Below are positions 24,979 to 33,675 of a stretch of DNA of 60,052 nucleotides, in pieces. How positions within the stretch are numbered: position 1 is the stretch's first letter; the number at the start of each line of letters is the position of its first letter. The stretch covers positions 1 through 60,052 of the forward strand of contig JAVVHH010000002.1 of assembly GCA_032249615.1 (NCBI GenBank), given 5' to 3'. Below the pieces are notes generated by a model that worked only from the letters and a program-made list of their open reading frames with translations, was not told where the DNA came from and made no database searches. Both the position numbers and the translations under genes were made by a program. Source of the stretch: JAVVHH01 sp032249615. GTDB taxonomy: Bacteria > Pseudomonadota > Alphaproteobacteria > Acetobacterales > Acetobacteraceae.

Positions 24979-27267
24979 TCACCGGGTGAGACCGACCGCG
25001 CGGCGCAGTGGGCGCTGCGGGTCGGGCGAGCCGGAAGGCGGCAGCCGCTGCAACTCGCTCGGGATCGCGGCGGCATTGATCAGCTGGTCCCGGAGGTCCT
25101 CCGTCAACGCCCTGGCATCCCGCTGGTCGTGCACGACGTGCGGAGTGACGAGGACGAGGAGCTCGGTCCGCCCGCGGTTGTTGCTCTGCTGTCCGGCGAG
25201 CAGGCCGAGCAGCGGGATATCCTTCAGCCAGGGAATGCCGCCATTGCTGCGGGACGAATTGTCGCGGATCAGGCCGGCCAAGCCGATGGTCTGGCCGTCT
25301 TGCACCACGACGCGGGAGCGGACATTGCGCTCGAGGAAGGTCGGCGAGGCGATCTGCGACGTCGTGGTCGCCGCCGTGTCGACGTCGCTCACCTCCTGGG
25401 CGATGTCGAGCGTGACGAGGCCGCCGCTGTTCACCCGGGGCGTCACCTCCATGATGACGCCGGTCTCGCGGTAGTCGATCGAGTTGATGATGGCGGAGTT
25501 GGCGCTGATCGTGCTTTGCGAGCTGGTGGTCAGGTAGGGCACCAGGTTGCCGACCTGCAGGCGGGCGGACTCGTTGTCGAGCACCATGAGCTGTGGCGAG
25601 GAGAGCACCTTCACGGTGGTGACGTTCTGGAGCGCGTTGAGCGCGTAAGTCTCGTTCGTGCCACCGGTCAGGACGAAGCCCGGAAAGGTGCTGGCGAGCG
25701 CGCTGGCGGCGGCACCAGCGGCGGTGTTGAAGTTGAGCGCACCGTTGATGCCGCCGTTCTTGAAGAAGAATTGGGTGCCGTAGCTGAGGTTGTCGTTGAG
25801 GGTGACCTCGGCGATGACCGCGTCGATCCTGACCTGGAGCGGCAGGATGTCGATTTTGTGCAGCATGGCCTCGATGGTGTCGTGCTCGGCCGGGGTGGCG
25901 TAGACGAGCAGCGCGTTGTTCTCGGCGTTCGGGATGATGCGGATGCTGTTCAGGTCGGCATCGCCGCCCCCAGCCGGGCCGCCGCCGGCGCCGCCGACCG
26001 GGTCAAGGCCGCCGAGCAGCGGGTTGGCGGGATTTTGTCCGGGCGCCAGCTGAGATGGCACCGTATCTTGCCCGCCGACCACGCTGGCCGGCCCAGACAA
26101 GCCGCCTGCGCCGCCGCCGCCGCGCAGACCGACCCCCGCACCGCCGAGGCCGCCCCCGGCACCCCCGCCGCTGTTGAAGCTATTCGTGCCGCCGCTGCGC
26201 CGGGCGGACGCACCGATGGCGCGGGCGCTGGGCGTTGCGGTGACGTGGTTGGGGGTGAAGGCTTGCTGCAGCACGTAGGCGACGTCGTTGCTCTTGCTGT
26301 TCTGCAGGTAGAACACGCTCCAGCCGCGAACCGTCTGCCGGCGGTTGCGCTCGACCAACGCATAAATCCGCCGCGCCTCGTCGACATAGCGGGGCTGGGC
26401 GGAGATGAGCAGGACCGCGTTGATGCGCTCCATGGGCACGACGCGGACGACGCTGGCGAGCGACCCGCCTTGGCCCGATCGCATGGCCTCCGTCATGGCC
26501 GTGCCGAAATCGCGGGCGGTTCCGCTGCCCACCGGAAACAGCGCATACGACTGGCCGGCGAGAGCATCGATGTCGAACGCGTGGACGAGATTGAGGAGCG
26601 CCTCGCGCGTGCCGGGATCGCCGCTGATGAGCAGCGCGTTGCGGCCGGGATCGGGAGCCACGCGCCCGGTCGCGCCCGCGTAGGGCTGGAGCACTTTGGC
26701 TAAATCCTCGGCCGAGGCGTAGCGAAGCGGGATCACGGCGCTGCCGGCGACCCCCGGGGTCGCCAGGCCCGGCGCCGCTGCCGCGCCGGCGGCCGGCGTG
26801 ACCCGGTAGAGGCCGCCGGCCTCGAGGATTGTGGCGCCATTCTGGGCGAGCACGGTCTGCAGCGCGGCGAGCACCCGGGAGCGCGGGATGGGGTTGACCG
26901 TCCGCAGCGTGGCCGTGCCGCGGACAGAGGGGTCGATCGTGTAGTTCACGCGCAGAATGGTCCCGAGCACCTGGGCCACGATCTCGCGGACGTCGGTGTC
27001 GACGAAATCCAGCGAGACGTCACCGGCTGCGGGTGGGCCGTACGGGCTCGCGGCCTCGCTGACGGCATTGGGCGATGGGCGGACGACACCGTAGGTGACC
27101 AGCGGCGTGCCGAGTGCGGTCGTCGCACCCACCGGGCCGTTGACCCGCGCCACTGCCGTGCCGCCCTCGCCGCGGGGGATGGGCAGCGCTTGCAGGGCGG
27201 GAGTTTCGGCCCGCTCGCAGCCGAACAGCGCGAGTGCCAAGAGCAAGACAGGAGTGTGGCGGATCAT
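24979..27267 (-). CDS. gspD: Type II secretion outer-membrane secretin GspD
   Basis: A 762-residue subunit of the outer-membrane T2SS channel. Signal peptide ends LALALFGCERA, so Cys17 may be lipidated, although Phe at -2 makes the lipobox imperfect. N0 domain at ~85-155 (VSLDFVDTDVREIVAQVLG); N1 at ~175-235 (VIPLRYASAEDLAKVLQPYA); N2 and N3 follow. A Gly-rich insertion occupies ~356-434. The secretin core starts ~445, with VKVLSSPQLMVLDNESARLQ and VPYLTTSS. The end IPWLKDIPLLGLLAGQQSNN then RTELLVLVTPHVV is the secretin signature. Last gene of gspH-M-C-D; its ATG overlaps the gspC stop. Confidence 0.96.
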   Translation of the reverse strand: MIRHTPVLLLALALFGCERAETPALQALPIPRGEGGTAVARVNGPVGATTALGTPLVTYGVVRPSPNAVSEAASPYGPPAAGDVSLDFVDTDVREIVAQVLGTILRVNYTIDPSVRGTATLRTVNPIPRSRVLAALQTVLAQNGATILEAGGLYRVTPAAGAAAAPGLATPGVAGSAVIPLRYASAEDLAKVLQPYAGATGRVAPDPGRNALLISGDPGTREALLNLVHAFDIDALAGQSYALFPVGSGTARDFGTAMTEAMRSGQGGSLASVVRVVPMERINAVLLISAQPRYVDEARRIYALVERNRRQTVRGWSVFYLQNSKSNDVAYVLQQAFTPNHVTATPSARAIGASARRSGGTNSFNSGGGAGGGLGGAGVGLRGGGGAGGLSGPASVVGGQDTVPSQLAPGQNPANPLLGGLDPVGGAGGGPAGGGDADLNSIRIIPNAENNALLVYATPAEHDTIEAMLHKIDILPLQVRIDAVIAEVTLNDNLSYGTQFFFKNGGINGALNFNTAAGAAASALASTFPGFVLTGGTNETYALNALQNVTTVKVLSSPQLMVLDNESARLQVGNLVPYLTTSSQSTISANSAIINSIDYRETGVIMEVTPRVNSGGLVTLDIAQEVSDVDTAATTTSQIASPTFLERNVRSRVVVQDGQTIGLAGLIRDNSSRSNGGIPWLKDIPLLGLLAGQQSNNRGRTELLVLVTPHVVHDQRDARALTEDLRDQLINAAAIPSELQRLPPSGSPDPQRPLRRAVGLTR

Positions 27268-27869
27268 CTTGCTGCTCCGGATGGCGTTCGTTCGAGCCCG
27301 GCGGCCGGTGCCGCCAGCGGGTTGGGGGGCGGTGTCGTGGCCTGTAGGAGGCCGGGGAAGCCGGCGATGCCGGGGCTAGGCACCGCGGGTGGGGGTGGCG
27401 GTTGAAGGTCTGGGTCGAAGCTCGTGTGCACGGTGCGTTCGCCATCGGGGCCCGCGACGATGACCCGCTCCGGCTCGATCGCCCGGACCACGAAGGGCCC
27501 GATCCGACCACCCTCGGCCACCACCGTGGGCTTGCCGCCAGGGGGGACGAAGATCGCGCTGCGGCGGGAGCCGTCGATGAGGATGGCGGTCATGCGCGGG
27601 AGTGTCTCAGCGGCCGGGCTGGCGCTGGCCGGACTGGTCTCGCCGGGCGGGCGACGGGACGGCGTGAACAGGGGGCGGGCGAGCAACGTTGCCGCGAGGA
27701 CGTCGGGGCGCGCACCGGGCTCCTGGACTGGTGCGGCGGCGGGGCCGATAGAGGGAGCGCTCGTAGCTGGGGGTGCCGGCGGCGCGGCCGGGAGCGGGCG
27801 CAGCTCGAAGGCCACTAGGGCGGCCAGGCCGGCGGCGGCCACTCCGACGCCCACGGCCAGGCCGTTCAT
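27264..27869 (-). CDS. Type II secretion GspC/GspN-like bitopic protein
   Basis: A 201-residue protein with one N-terminal membrane helix (VGVGVAAAGLAALVAFELRP) and a long Pro/Ala linker. A homology-region-like domain begins LARPLFTPSRRPP and continues MTAILIDGSRRSAIFVPPGG, VVAEGGRIGPFVVRAIEPER and VIVAGPDGERTV. That is how GspC connects the inner-membrane platform to the secretin. Its place directly before gspD and after gspM supports this role. It lacks an obvious PDZ domain, so a GspN-type name would also be reasonable. It overlaps gspM and gspD by 4 bases each. Confidence 0.78.
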   Translation of the reverse strand: MNGLAVGVGVAAAGLAALVAFELRPLPAAPPAPPATSAPSIGPAAAPVQEPGARPDVLAATLLARPLFTPSRRPPGETSPASASPAAETLPRMTAILIDGSRRSAIFVPPGGKPTVVAEGGRIGPFVVRAIEPERVIVAGPDGERTVHTSFDPDLQPPPPPAVPSPGIAGFPGLLQATTPPPNPLAAPAAGLERTPSGAAR

Positions 27870-28450
27870 GGCTGGACCGTCGCCGCCGGGGAGGCCGACC
27901 CGGCGCGGAAGCCGAGAACGACCATGGTGACGTTCACCACCGGGTCAGCGTCGGCGACGAGCGTGCGCATAGCCTGGATCTGCAGGTCGTTGATCAGCAC
28001 GCGCGGCGTATTGGTCGCGAGCGCCTCTAGAAGACGGACGAACACGGACCAGCGGGCGCTGACCGCCACCCGCACTCCGATGCGGCGATACGCCCCGGCG
28101 GTCTCGCCGGCCAAGACCTCGGTGCTGGAAAGCGTCACCCCGAGACCGGAGCCGATCTGCTGCAGCCGTTGCTGCAGGGCCGCACCCGCCACGGCGTCGC
28201 TGCCGCCCGCGATGACGGCGACGGGCCCGACGGACTGAACCGCGAGGGCCTGAGTACGCAGGGCGGGCAGCGTCGCCGCGATCTCGGCCATGCGGCGCGC
28301 CAGGGTTGTCTGTTGGTCGATCCGGTCGCTGCGGTCGGCAAACCATTCGGTGAGCGGCACGGCGATGCCGGCCCAGAGGCTGGCCAGCAGGACGACGAGC
28401 AACAGGACCGCGAGGACACGGCCGCGGACGCCCTCGGGAAGCTCACCCAT
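27866..28450 (-). CDS. gspM: Type II secretion inner-membrane protein GspM
   Basis: A 194-residue bitopic platform subunit, the partner of GspL. It has an N-terminal membrane helix at about 10-32 (RVLAVLLLVVLLASLWAGIA) and a helical stretch RMAEIAATLPALRTQ. The ferredoxin-like periplasmic domain contains RIGVRVAVSARWSVFVRLLE, VLINDLQIQAM and VVNVTMVVLGF. This is the pattern of the GspM-b family. It overlaps the following gene by 4 bases and comes 9 bases after gspH. Confidence 0.85.
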   Translation of the reverse strand: MGELPEGVRGRVLAVLLLVVLLASLWAGIAVPLTEWFADRSDRIDQQTTLARRMAEIAATLPALRTQALAVQSVGPVAVIAGGSDAVAGAALQQRLQQIGSGLGVTLSSTEVLAGETAGAYRRIGVRVAVSARWSVFVRLLEALATNTPRVLINDLQIQAMRTLVADADPVVNVTMVVLGFRAGSASPAATVQP

Positions 28451-28459
28451 GCCCTGCTC

Positions 28460-28888
28460 TCATGGCGTGTTGGCGGCGGCGATGGTGACCCGGCCGGTCA
28501 GCCAGCTGACCGCGATGTGCGCGGTGTCGGCGCGCCCGGCGAGGTCGACGGCGCCGCCGGACGAGCTTCCGTCGGGGCGGAAGAGGATGGACACGGCGGA
28601 GGCGATGCGGATGCCCGGCGGCAGGCGCCGGACGGGATCGGTGCCGAGCTGCAGGGTGGCGTCCGACGGATCGAACCGGACGGGCATGGGGCGGTCGGCC
28701 ACGATCGCCCGGGTACGGGCGACGCGGAGCGTGCCGGCAACGAGCGAGCTCGCGGCGCGCAGGTCGGTGGTGCCGCCCCGCGTCGGCGCCCGGGTCAGCA
28801 CCAGTCCGGCGACGAGGGCGAAGATGACGACCACCAGGAGCACCTCGATCAGCGTGAAGCCAGTTGCGGCAGGTGAAGCCTCGTTCAT
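28460..28888 (-). CDS. gspH: Type II secretion minor pseudopilin GspH
   Basis: A 142-residue prepilin-like protein. The leader MNEASPAATG is cut before FTLIEVLLVVVIFALVAG, with the conserved Glu at +5. The soluble part LRAASSLVAGTLRVARTRAI then VADRPMPVRFD is typical of GspH. ATG 28888 has AAGGA close upstream; longer in-frame starts (to 29023) add residues without similarity. First gene of the gspH-M-C-D transcript. Confidence 0.88.
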   Translation of the reverse strand: MNEASPAATGFTLIEVLLVVVIFALVAGLVLTRAPTRGGTTDLRAASSLVAGTLRVARTRAIVADRPMPVRFDPSDATLQLGTDPVRRLPPGIRIASAVSILFRPDGSSSGGAVDLAGRADTAHIAVSWLTGRVTIAAANTP

Positions 28889-28919
28889 GGGTCCTTGCCG
28901 CGCCTTCACGTCGTTGACG

Positions 28920-28950
28920 GTGACAAGGCGAGTTTCGCGCACGGTATAAT
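28920..28950 (+). promoter_or_regulatory. Possible sigma70 promoter for the PAS-domain gene
   Basis: GTGACA (28920-28925) and a perfect TATAAT (28945-28950) with 19 bases between them point towards the PAS gene at 29078. The spacing is slightly long. The untranslated leader would be about 120 bases and holds no other clear feature. Confidence 0.45.
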
Positions 28951-29077
28951 GTGAACGGCGCATCGTCGCACCCGTGAACTTCGGATCGGAGAGGGCAGCC
29001 GCTAGGCACTGGCCGATCTTCATCTTTCATCCATCAATGCGGCGTAGGATCCGTCGGCTAGAGCGGAACAAGAAAAG

Positions 29078-30232
29078 ATGTTTCCAGCCCTCATCGAGTC
29101 GGGTTTGAACGAGGCCGGCACGGCCGTTGCCGTAATCGTCCATCCCGAGCGTGGCGCCACCGCGATCATCGAGTACGCCAACCAGCCGTTCTCGGCGGTG
29201 ATGCGTCGGTCACGGGCTGAACTGACCGGTGCGAGCGTCCAATTCATGCTTGACCTCGTCGGCAAGGCTGAGGATCGGGCGCAATTGCTGGCAGCGCTGA
29301 TCGCGGGTGCCGCCGTTCAGCTCGACCTGCCGCTTCTGGCGGGCGGTGTCGAGAACTGGCTGGGGTTTCGGCTGTCGTTTCCGCCCCCGGGCGTGTCGGG
29401 GGTGCGTTATGCCATCCTGATCGGCCGTGACATCACGGCGGCGCGGCGCAACGCGACCCAGGACGACAGGCTCCGCCAGATGCTGGCGCAAATCTTCATG
29501 CGCATTGCGGCGCCCGTGGCCATCGTTGGCCAGGGGGGAGAGTTGGTGATGTGCAACAACGCCTACCGGCAACTCACCGGTTTCAGCGCGGACGAGTTGA
29601 AGCAGATCCGGGTGCAGGACCTGACCCCGCCGGAATTGGCCGAATCCGCCGCGAAGACGCGCGCCGCCCAGTTTGCGACGGGTGAGCAATACGAGATGGA
29701 CTTCGAAACGCTGGTCAAGAGCGGCAAGCGGGTTGCGGTGCACCTGACCTCCGTTCTGCTGACCGCCAGAGATCAGCCCTACCGGGTCGTGACCCTGATC
29801 CCGCGCGCGGGCAGCAGCGACGCCAAACCGGCTCCGCCGGCCGCGCTTTCCGCCGCTGCTCAGGCGTATGCGGCCCACGATCAAGGGGAGTTGCGGGCCA
29901 TCAGCCTTGCGGCTTTCAAGTCGCTGTTCGGCGCTGATTGGGAGCGGATCGAGTTTCGGGCGATGCTGCGGGCGGAGCAGGTCATCCGCAAGCGCTTGAA
30001 CCGCGAGGACGTTCTCAGCCGGTTGGACGACAGCAATTTCGTGCTCTGGTTCAACAGCGGCGACAGCCAGCGCAACGAAGTGGCGCTCCAATCCATCGTG
30101 CGGGAGGTGCGGCTGAGCTTCCTGGCCGAATTCAGCGACGAAATGTCCCAATATTTGCGCTCGACGCCCGTGCAAGAGGCCGCCGCCGCGGGCTCGCCAG
30201 CCAATCTCGTCACGAAGGAGGCCGCAGACTGA
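29078..30232 (+). CDS. Double-PAS protein with a C-terminal GGDEF-like degenerate domain
   Basis: 384 residues, no membrane segment. First PAS-like region at ~10-125, ending RYAILIGRDITAARRNATQ. Second PAS at ~130-240 (FMRIAAPVAIVGQGGELVMC, NNAYRQLTGFSADELKQI). The C-terminal ~110 residues (FKSLFGADWERIEFRAMLRA, EQVIRKRLNREDVLSRLDDS, NFVLWF) have the helix-strand spacing of a GGDEF domain but show LDDSN instead of the GG[DE]EF active site, so cyclase activity is unlikely. It is a plus-strand gene between two minus-strand T2SS pieces. A cytoplasmic sensor or scaffold role is an inference. Confidence 0.72.
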   Translation: MFPALIESGLNEAGTAVAVIVHPERGATAIIEYANQPFSAVMRRSRAELTGASVQFMLDLVGKAEDRAQLLAALIAGAAVQLDLPLLAGGVENWLGFRLSFPPPGVSGVRYAILIGRDITAARRNATQDDRLRQMLAQIFMRIAAPVAIVGQGGELVMCNNAYRQLTGFSADELKQIRVQDLTPPELAESAAKTRAAQFATGEQYEMDFETLVKSGKRVAVHLTSVLLTARDQPYRVVTLIPRAGSSDAKPAPPAALSAAAQAYAAHDQGELRAISLAAFKSLFGADWERIEFRAMLRAEQVIRKRLNREDVLSRLDDSNFVLWFNSGDSQRNEVALQSIVREVRLSFLAEFSDEMSQYLRSTPVQEAAAAGSPANLVTKEAAD

Positions 30233-30244
30233 CACCGCCCCGCT

Positions 30245-31465
30245 TCAGCTCGCCGCAAGGTCGTTCAAGCTGAGCATGGCCAGCAGCAAGGCAGCGATGA
30301 TCCCGGCGATCGCAGCCCCCATGACGACGGTGATCGCCGGGACCAGGAGCGCCAGCAAGCGCTGGACGCCGAGACGCGTGCGTTCCTCGTGGATCTCGGC
30401 CGCGCGGAGCGACATGGGGCCGAGTTGGGCGGTTTCCTCCCCCAAACGGAGCAGATGCGTGGTGCGGGCTGGAAAGAGCCCGCTCTCCTCGAGCGGGCGG
30501 GCGAGCCCGGCGCCCCCCTTCGCCATGACCGCCGCCCGAGCGACCGCCCCTGCTGCCGCCTGGTTGCCGATCGCCTCCTGCACGATGGCCAGCGCGGCGA
30601 TCAGCGGAACGCCGTTGATCAGCAGCGTGCCGAGCGTGCGCGTGAACCGGGCGGCGACGAGTTCGCGTTGCAAGCCGCCGATCACCGGTGCGCGGAGCAG
30701 AAGCGTGTCGGCCCGGAGACGCGGGCCCGGGCGCTTGAGCGCCTGGCTGGCGACGAGCAGCCCCACCAGCAGGATCAGCGCCACCGCCGCGCCATCATCG
30801 GAGACGAAATCGCCTAGGGCCAGAAGCGCGCGGGTCGGGCCAGGCAGAGTCGCGCCGCTCTGTTGGAACAGGGGCACGAACTCGGGCAGCACCTGCGTGA
30901 GCAGCAGGATGATCGAGCCGATCGCGGCGACCATGAGCAGGGCGGGGTAGATCATCGCGGATTTGACCGTCGACGCGAGGCCCCTCTCGCGCTCGAGCAG
31001 CACCGCAAGGTGGTCCAACGTCGGCGCAAGCGTGCCGCCCGCCTCGCCGGCGCGGATGAGCCCGACGTAGAGCCGCGGAAAGCTCGCCGGGTTCTCCGAC
31101 AGTGCCGCCGCCAGCGAGCCACCGTCGCGGACCGACCGGCGCAGCGCCTCGACCGTCGTCAAGACGCGCTTGTTGGGAGACGTCTCGACAAGAAACCGGA
31201 GCGAGCGATCGAGGTCCTGCCCGGCGCCGAGCATGACGGCCAGTTCGCGGGTGAAATCGGCCACATCTTGCCGGCTCATGCCGCGGCGGCCCCATTCCTT
31301 CTCGAGAAGCCGACGCCACCAGACGGACCCGGCCGCCTCGGCACGCAGCGGAATACTGCCCTGGCGCTGCAGGCGGGCGATGATCTCGGCTTGGCTCTCC
31401 CCCTCGGCGATGCCGCGGACGGTGCGCCCGGCGGAGTCGAGCGCCGTGTAGCGGAACGAGGGCAT
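30245..31465 (-). CDS. gspF: Type II secretion inner-membrane platform protein GspF
   Basis: A 406-residue polytopic protein with two repeated T2SF domains. The first, at about 70-195, holds DVADFTRELAVMLGAGQDLD and RLYVGLIRAGEAGGTLAPTL. The second, at ~275-395, holds ARFTRTLGTLLINGVPLIAA and LLRLGEETAQLG. There are three hydrophobic helices. N-terminus MPSFRYTALDSAGRTVRG is family-typical. Its ATG overlaps the gspE stop by one base. Confidence 0.95.
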   Translation of the reverse strand: MPSFRYTALDSAGRTVRGIAEGESQAEIIARLQRQGSIPLRAEAAGSVWWRRLLEKEWGRRGMSRQDVADFTRELAVMLGAGQDLDRSLRFLVETSPNKRVLTTVEALRRSVRDGGSLAAALSENPASFPRLYVGLIRAGEAGGTLAPTLDHLAVLLERERGLASTVKSAMIYPALLMVAAIGSIILLLTQVLPEFVPLFQQSGATLPGPTRALLALGDFVSDDGAAVALILLVGLLVASQALKRPGPRLRADTLLLRAPVIGGLQRELVAARFTRTLGTLLINGVPLIAALAIVQEAIGNQAAAGAVARAAVMAKGGAGLARPLEESGLFPARTTHLLRLGEETAQLGPMSLRAAEIHEERTRLGVQRLLALLVPAITVVMGAAIAGIIAALLLAMLSLNDLAAS

Positions 31466-33165
31466 CAGGCTTCCGCCCGGATGCTGCGCGTGACCTCTTC
31501 GATCGTCGTTTCCCCGGACAGCGCCGCCTGCATGCCGGCGTCGAACAGCGACACCATGCCGCCTTCGACCGCCGCGCGCTCGATCTCCGACTGGTCGGCC
31601 CGCGAGAAGATCAGGCGTTCGATGGCCGGCGTCGGCTGCAAGTATTCAGCGATGGCGAGGCGCCCGCGGTAGCCCGTGTTGCGGCATTCCGGGCAGCCGA
31701 CCGGGTGGTACAGCATGGGGGCGCGCGCGCGGCCCAGGCCGAAGCGGGCGATCAGCTCGGGCGGGGCCGGCTCCGGCCGGCGGCACGCCAGGCAGAGGCG
31801 GCGCACGAGCCGCTGGGCCAGGATGCCGCGTAGCACGGCGGTCAGCAGATAATCCTCCAGCCCCATGTCGCGCAGGCGCGCGATCGTTGCGGCAGCCGAG
31901 TTGGTGTGCACCGTGCTCAGCACGAGGTGGCCGGTGAGAGCGGCCTGGACGGCGATCTGCGCGGTTTCGATGTCGCGGATCTCGCCCACCATGATCACGT
32001 CCGGGTCTTGCCGCAAAATGGAGCGGAGCAGCCCGGCGAAGTTGAGGCCGATCTGCGGCTTGACCTGTATCTGATTGACGCCCGGCAGCTGGTACTCGAT
32101 CGGGTCTTCGACGGTGACCACCTTGCGGCTGACCGAGTTGAGCGATAGCAGCCCGGTGTAGAGCGTGGTCGTCTTGCCGGAGCCGGTCGGCCCCGTCACC
32201 AGCACGATCCCGTTGGGAAGGTTCAGCGCGGCTCCCAGCCGAGCGACAACCGGCGCGGAAAGCCCGAGCTTCTCGTATTCGAAGCTGACGGCGCTGCGGT
32301 CGAGAACACGCAGGACCACGGTCTCGCCATGCAGCGATGGGATGGTCGAGACCCGGAAATCGATCTCCTGGCCGCGAACGGCGAGCTTGATGCGGCCATC
32401 CTGCGGCAACCGGCGTTCGGCGATGTCGAGCCGGGCCATGATCTTGACGCGCGAGATGATCGCAGGCGTCAGGTGCGCGGGCGGCGGCTCGGCCTCGTGG
32501 AGCACGCCGTCGTAGCGGTAGCGGACGCGGAGGCGGTCTTCGAACGGCTCGATGTGGATGTCCGAGGCGAGCGTTTCGACGGCGCGCGAGATGAGGCCGT
32601 TGACGAGGCGGATGACCGGCGCCTCGGAGGCGAGGTCCTTGAGGCGTTCGGCGTCTTCCTCCAGCGGTTCGGCCGCGGCCGGGTCGGGCTCGGGTGCGGG
32701 GTCGCCCTCCGGGTAGAGCCGCGACAAGGCGGCATCGAGTTCGACGGGCAGGCCGATCAGCAACTCGACCGGCAGCCCGGCGGCAGCCGCCAGGGCGGCC
32801 GGCGTGAACGGGTCGAGCGGGTCGGCGACGGCCACGCGGAGGTGGCCGCCCTGAACCCCGAGGGGCAACGCGCGGGAATGCCGCAGGAACCGGGGGGCGA
32901 TCCGATCGGGAATGGCCGGTTCCGCCGGGAAGTCGGCCGGGCCGGCCAGCGCGAGGCCTGTGAGCGCGACATAGGCGCGGGCGAGATCGCGTTCGGTGAC
33001 TAGGCCGAGCTGGATCAACACCTTGTCGAGGCGCTGCCCGCTTTCCGCTGCGACCCGCCGCCCGCGCTCGATCGTGCGCGCGTCGCAGAGCCCGTCCGCA
33101 ACAAGCAGGGCGGCGAGCGCTTCGACTGAGTCGGGCGGCGTAAGGGGCCCGCGAGGAAGATCCAT
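31465..33165 (-). CDS. gspE: Type II secretion ATPase GspE
   Basis: A 566-residue cytoplasmic hexameric ATPase driving pseudopilus assembly. It has an N-terminal GspE-N domain (~15-150), a linker, and the ATPase core: ASDIHIEPFEDRLRVRYRYD, Walker A GPTGSGKTT (~325), Asp box and Walker B DPDVIMVGEIRDIETAQIAV. The His box is LSTVHTNSAAATI. A tetracysteine zinc motif follows (CLAC near 450 and CPEC near 485). ATG 33165 fits the MDLPRGPLTP start; the frame stays open upstream without similarity. It overlaps the preceding lytic transglycosylase stop by one base. Confidence 0.96.
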   Translation of the reverse strand: MDLPRGPLTPPDSVEALAALLVADGLCDARTIERGRRVAAESGQRLDKVLIQLGLVTERDLARAYVALTGLALAGPADFPAEPAIPDRIAPRFLRHSRALPLGVQGGHLRVAVADPLDPFTPAALAAAAGLPVELLIGLPVELDAALSRLYPEGDPAPEPDPAAAEPLEEDAERLKDLASEAPVIRLVNGLISRAVETLASDIHIEPFEDRLRVRYRYDGVLHEAEPPPAHLTPAIISRVKIMARLDIAERRLPQDGRIKLAVRGQEIDFRVSTIPSLHGETVVLRVLDRSAVSFEYEKLGLSAPVVARLGAALNLPNGIVLVTGPTGSGKTTTLYTGLLSLNSVSRKVVTVEDPIEYQLPGVNQIQVKPQIGLNFAGLLRSILRQDPDVIMVGEIRDIETAQIAVQAALTGHLVLSTVHTNSAAATIARLRDMGLEDYLLTAVLRGILAQRLVRRLCLACRRPEPAPPELIARFGLGRARAPMLYHPVGCPECRNTGYRGRLAIAEYLQPTPAIERLIFSRADQSEIERAAVEGGMVSLFDAGMQAALSGETTIEEVTRSIRAEA

Positions 33166-33587
33166 CAGGGGCGGCGGCCCGCTTGCCGGTCGATGAACAG
33201 CAGGGTCGCTGAGCGCAGCACCTGGGCTTGATACGCCTGGTTCAGCTGGGCCGTGTGCGAATGGTAGTTGCCGACCGCGCGGAGCAGGTCGCCGCCGGTT
33301 TCGTCGAGGCAGAGACGCATGATCAATCCCGCGGCGGCGATGTTGAAGCACGCGCGGCCGAGCAGGCGCTCGCGGACCTCGGCGGGGGAGAGATGGGTGT
33401 ACGCGCTCAGATAGGGCAGCCAGATGGTGTTGATCTGCATGATGCCGAGATCCTGGCTGCCGTTGCTGTTGGTGTGGACCAGGCCGGGCTGCCCCCCTTC
33501 GACATGCTGAATCGACGGCAGCACGCGCGGGGGCAGCGCGTAGATCTGCGCCACCAAGGCCATGCAGGGTAGGAATGGAACCGCCAT
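33165..33587 (-). CDS. Lytic transglycosylase (SLT/VirB1-like) in the T2SS operon
   Basis: A 140-residue peptidoglycan-cleaving enzyme. Catalytic glutamate Glu30 in LPSIQHVEGG; then NSNGSQDLGIMQINTIWLP, ACFNIAAAGLIM and VGNYHSHTAQLNQAY, the standard SLT fold motifs. The N-terminus (MAVPFLPCMALVAQIYA) is a short hydrophobic stretch that may act as a signal sequence. ATG 33587 has GAGGAG directly upstream, so earlier in-frame starts are rejected. It lies between gspJ (88 bases upstream) and gspE (1-base overlap). It probably opens the cell wall for the secretion apparatus, as VirB1 does in type IV systems. Confidence 0.88.
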   Translation of the reverse strand: MAVPFLPCMALVAQIYALPPRVLPSIQHVEGGQPGLVHTNSNGSQDLGIMQINTIWLPYLSAYTHLSPAEVRERLLGRACFNIAAAGLIMRLCLDETGGDLLRAVGNYHSHTAQLNQAYQAQVLRSATLLFIDRQAGRRP

Positions 33588-33675
33588 CAACTCCTCGCCG
33601 TTAGGCCAGCCGCGCCACGCTCGGGCGGCGTTCGTTGATAGATACGGGTGGCGCGCGATTTCGGCATCGGCAAAA

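Noticed and set aside
25129..26703. A 524-codon plus-strand frame opposite gspD
   Set aside because: Antisense to the secretin domains; Asp/Gly/Arg-rich composition of a shadow frame.
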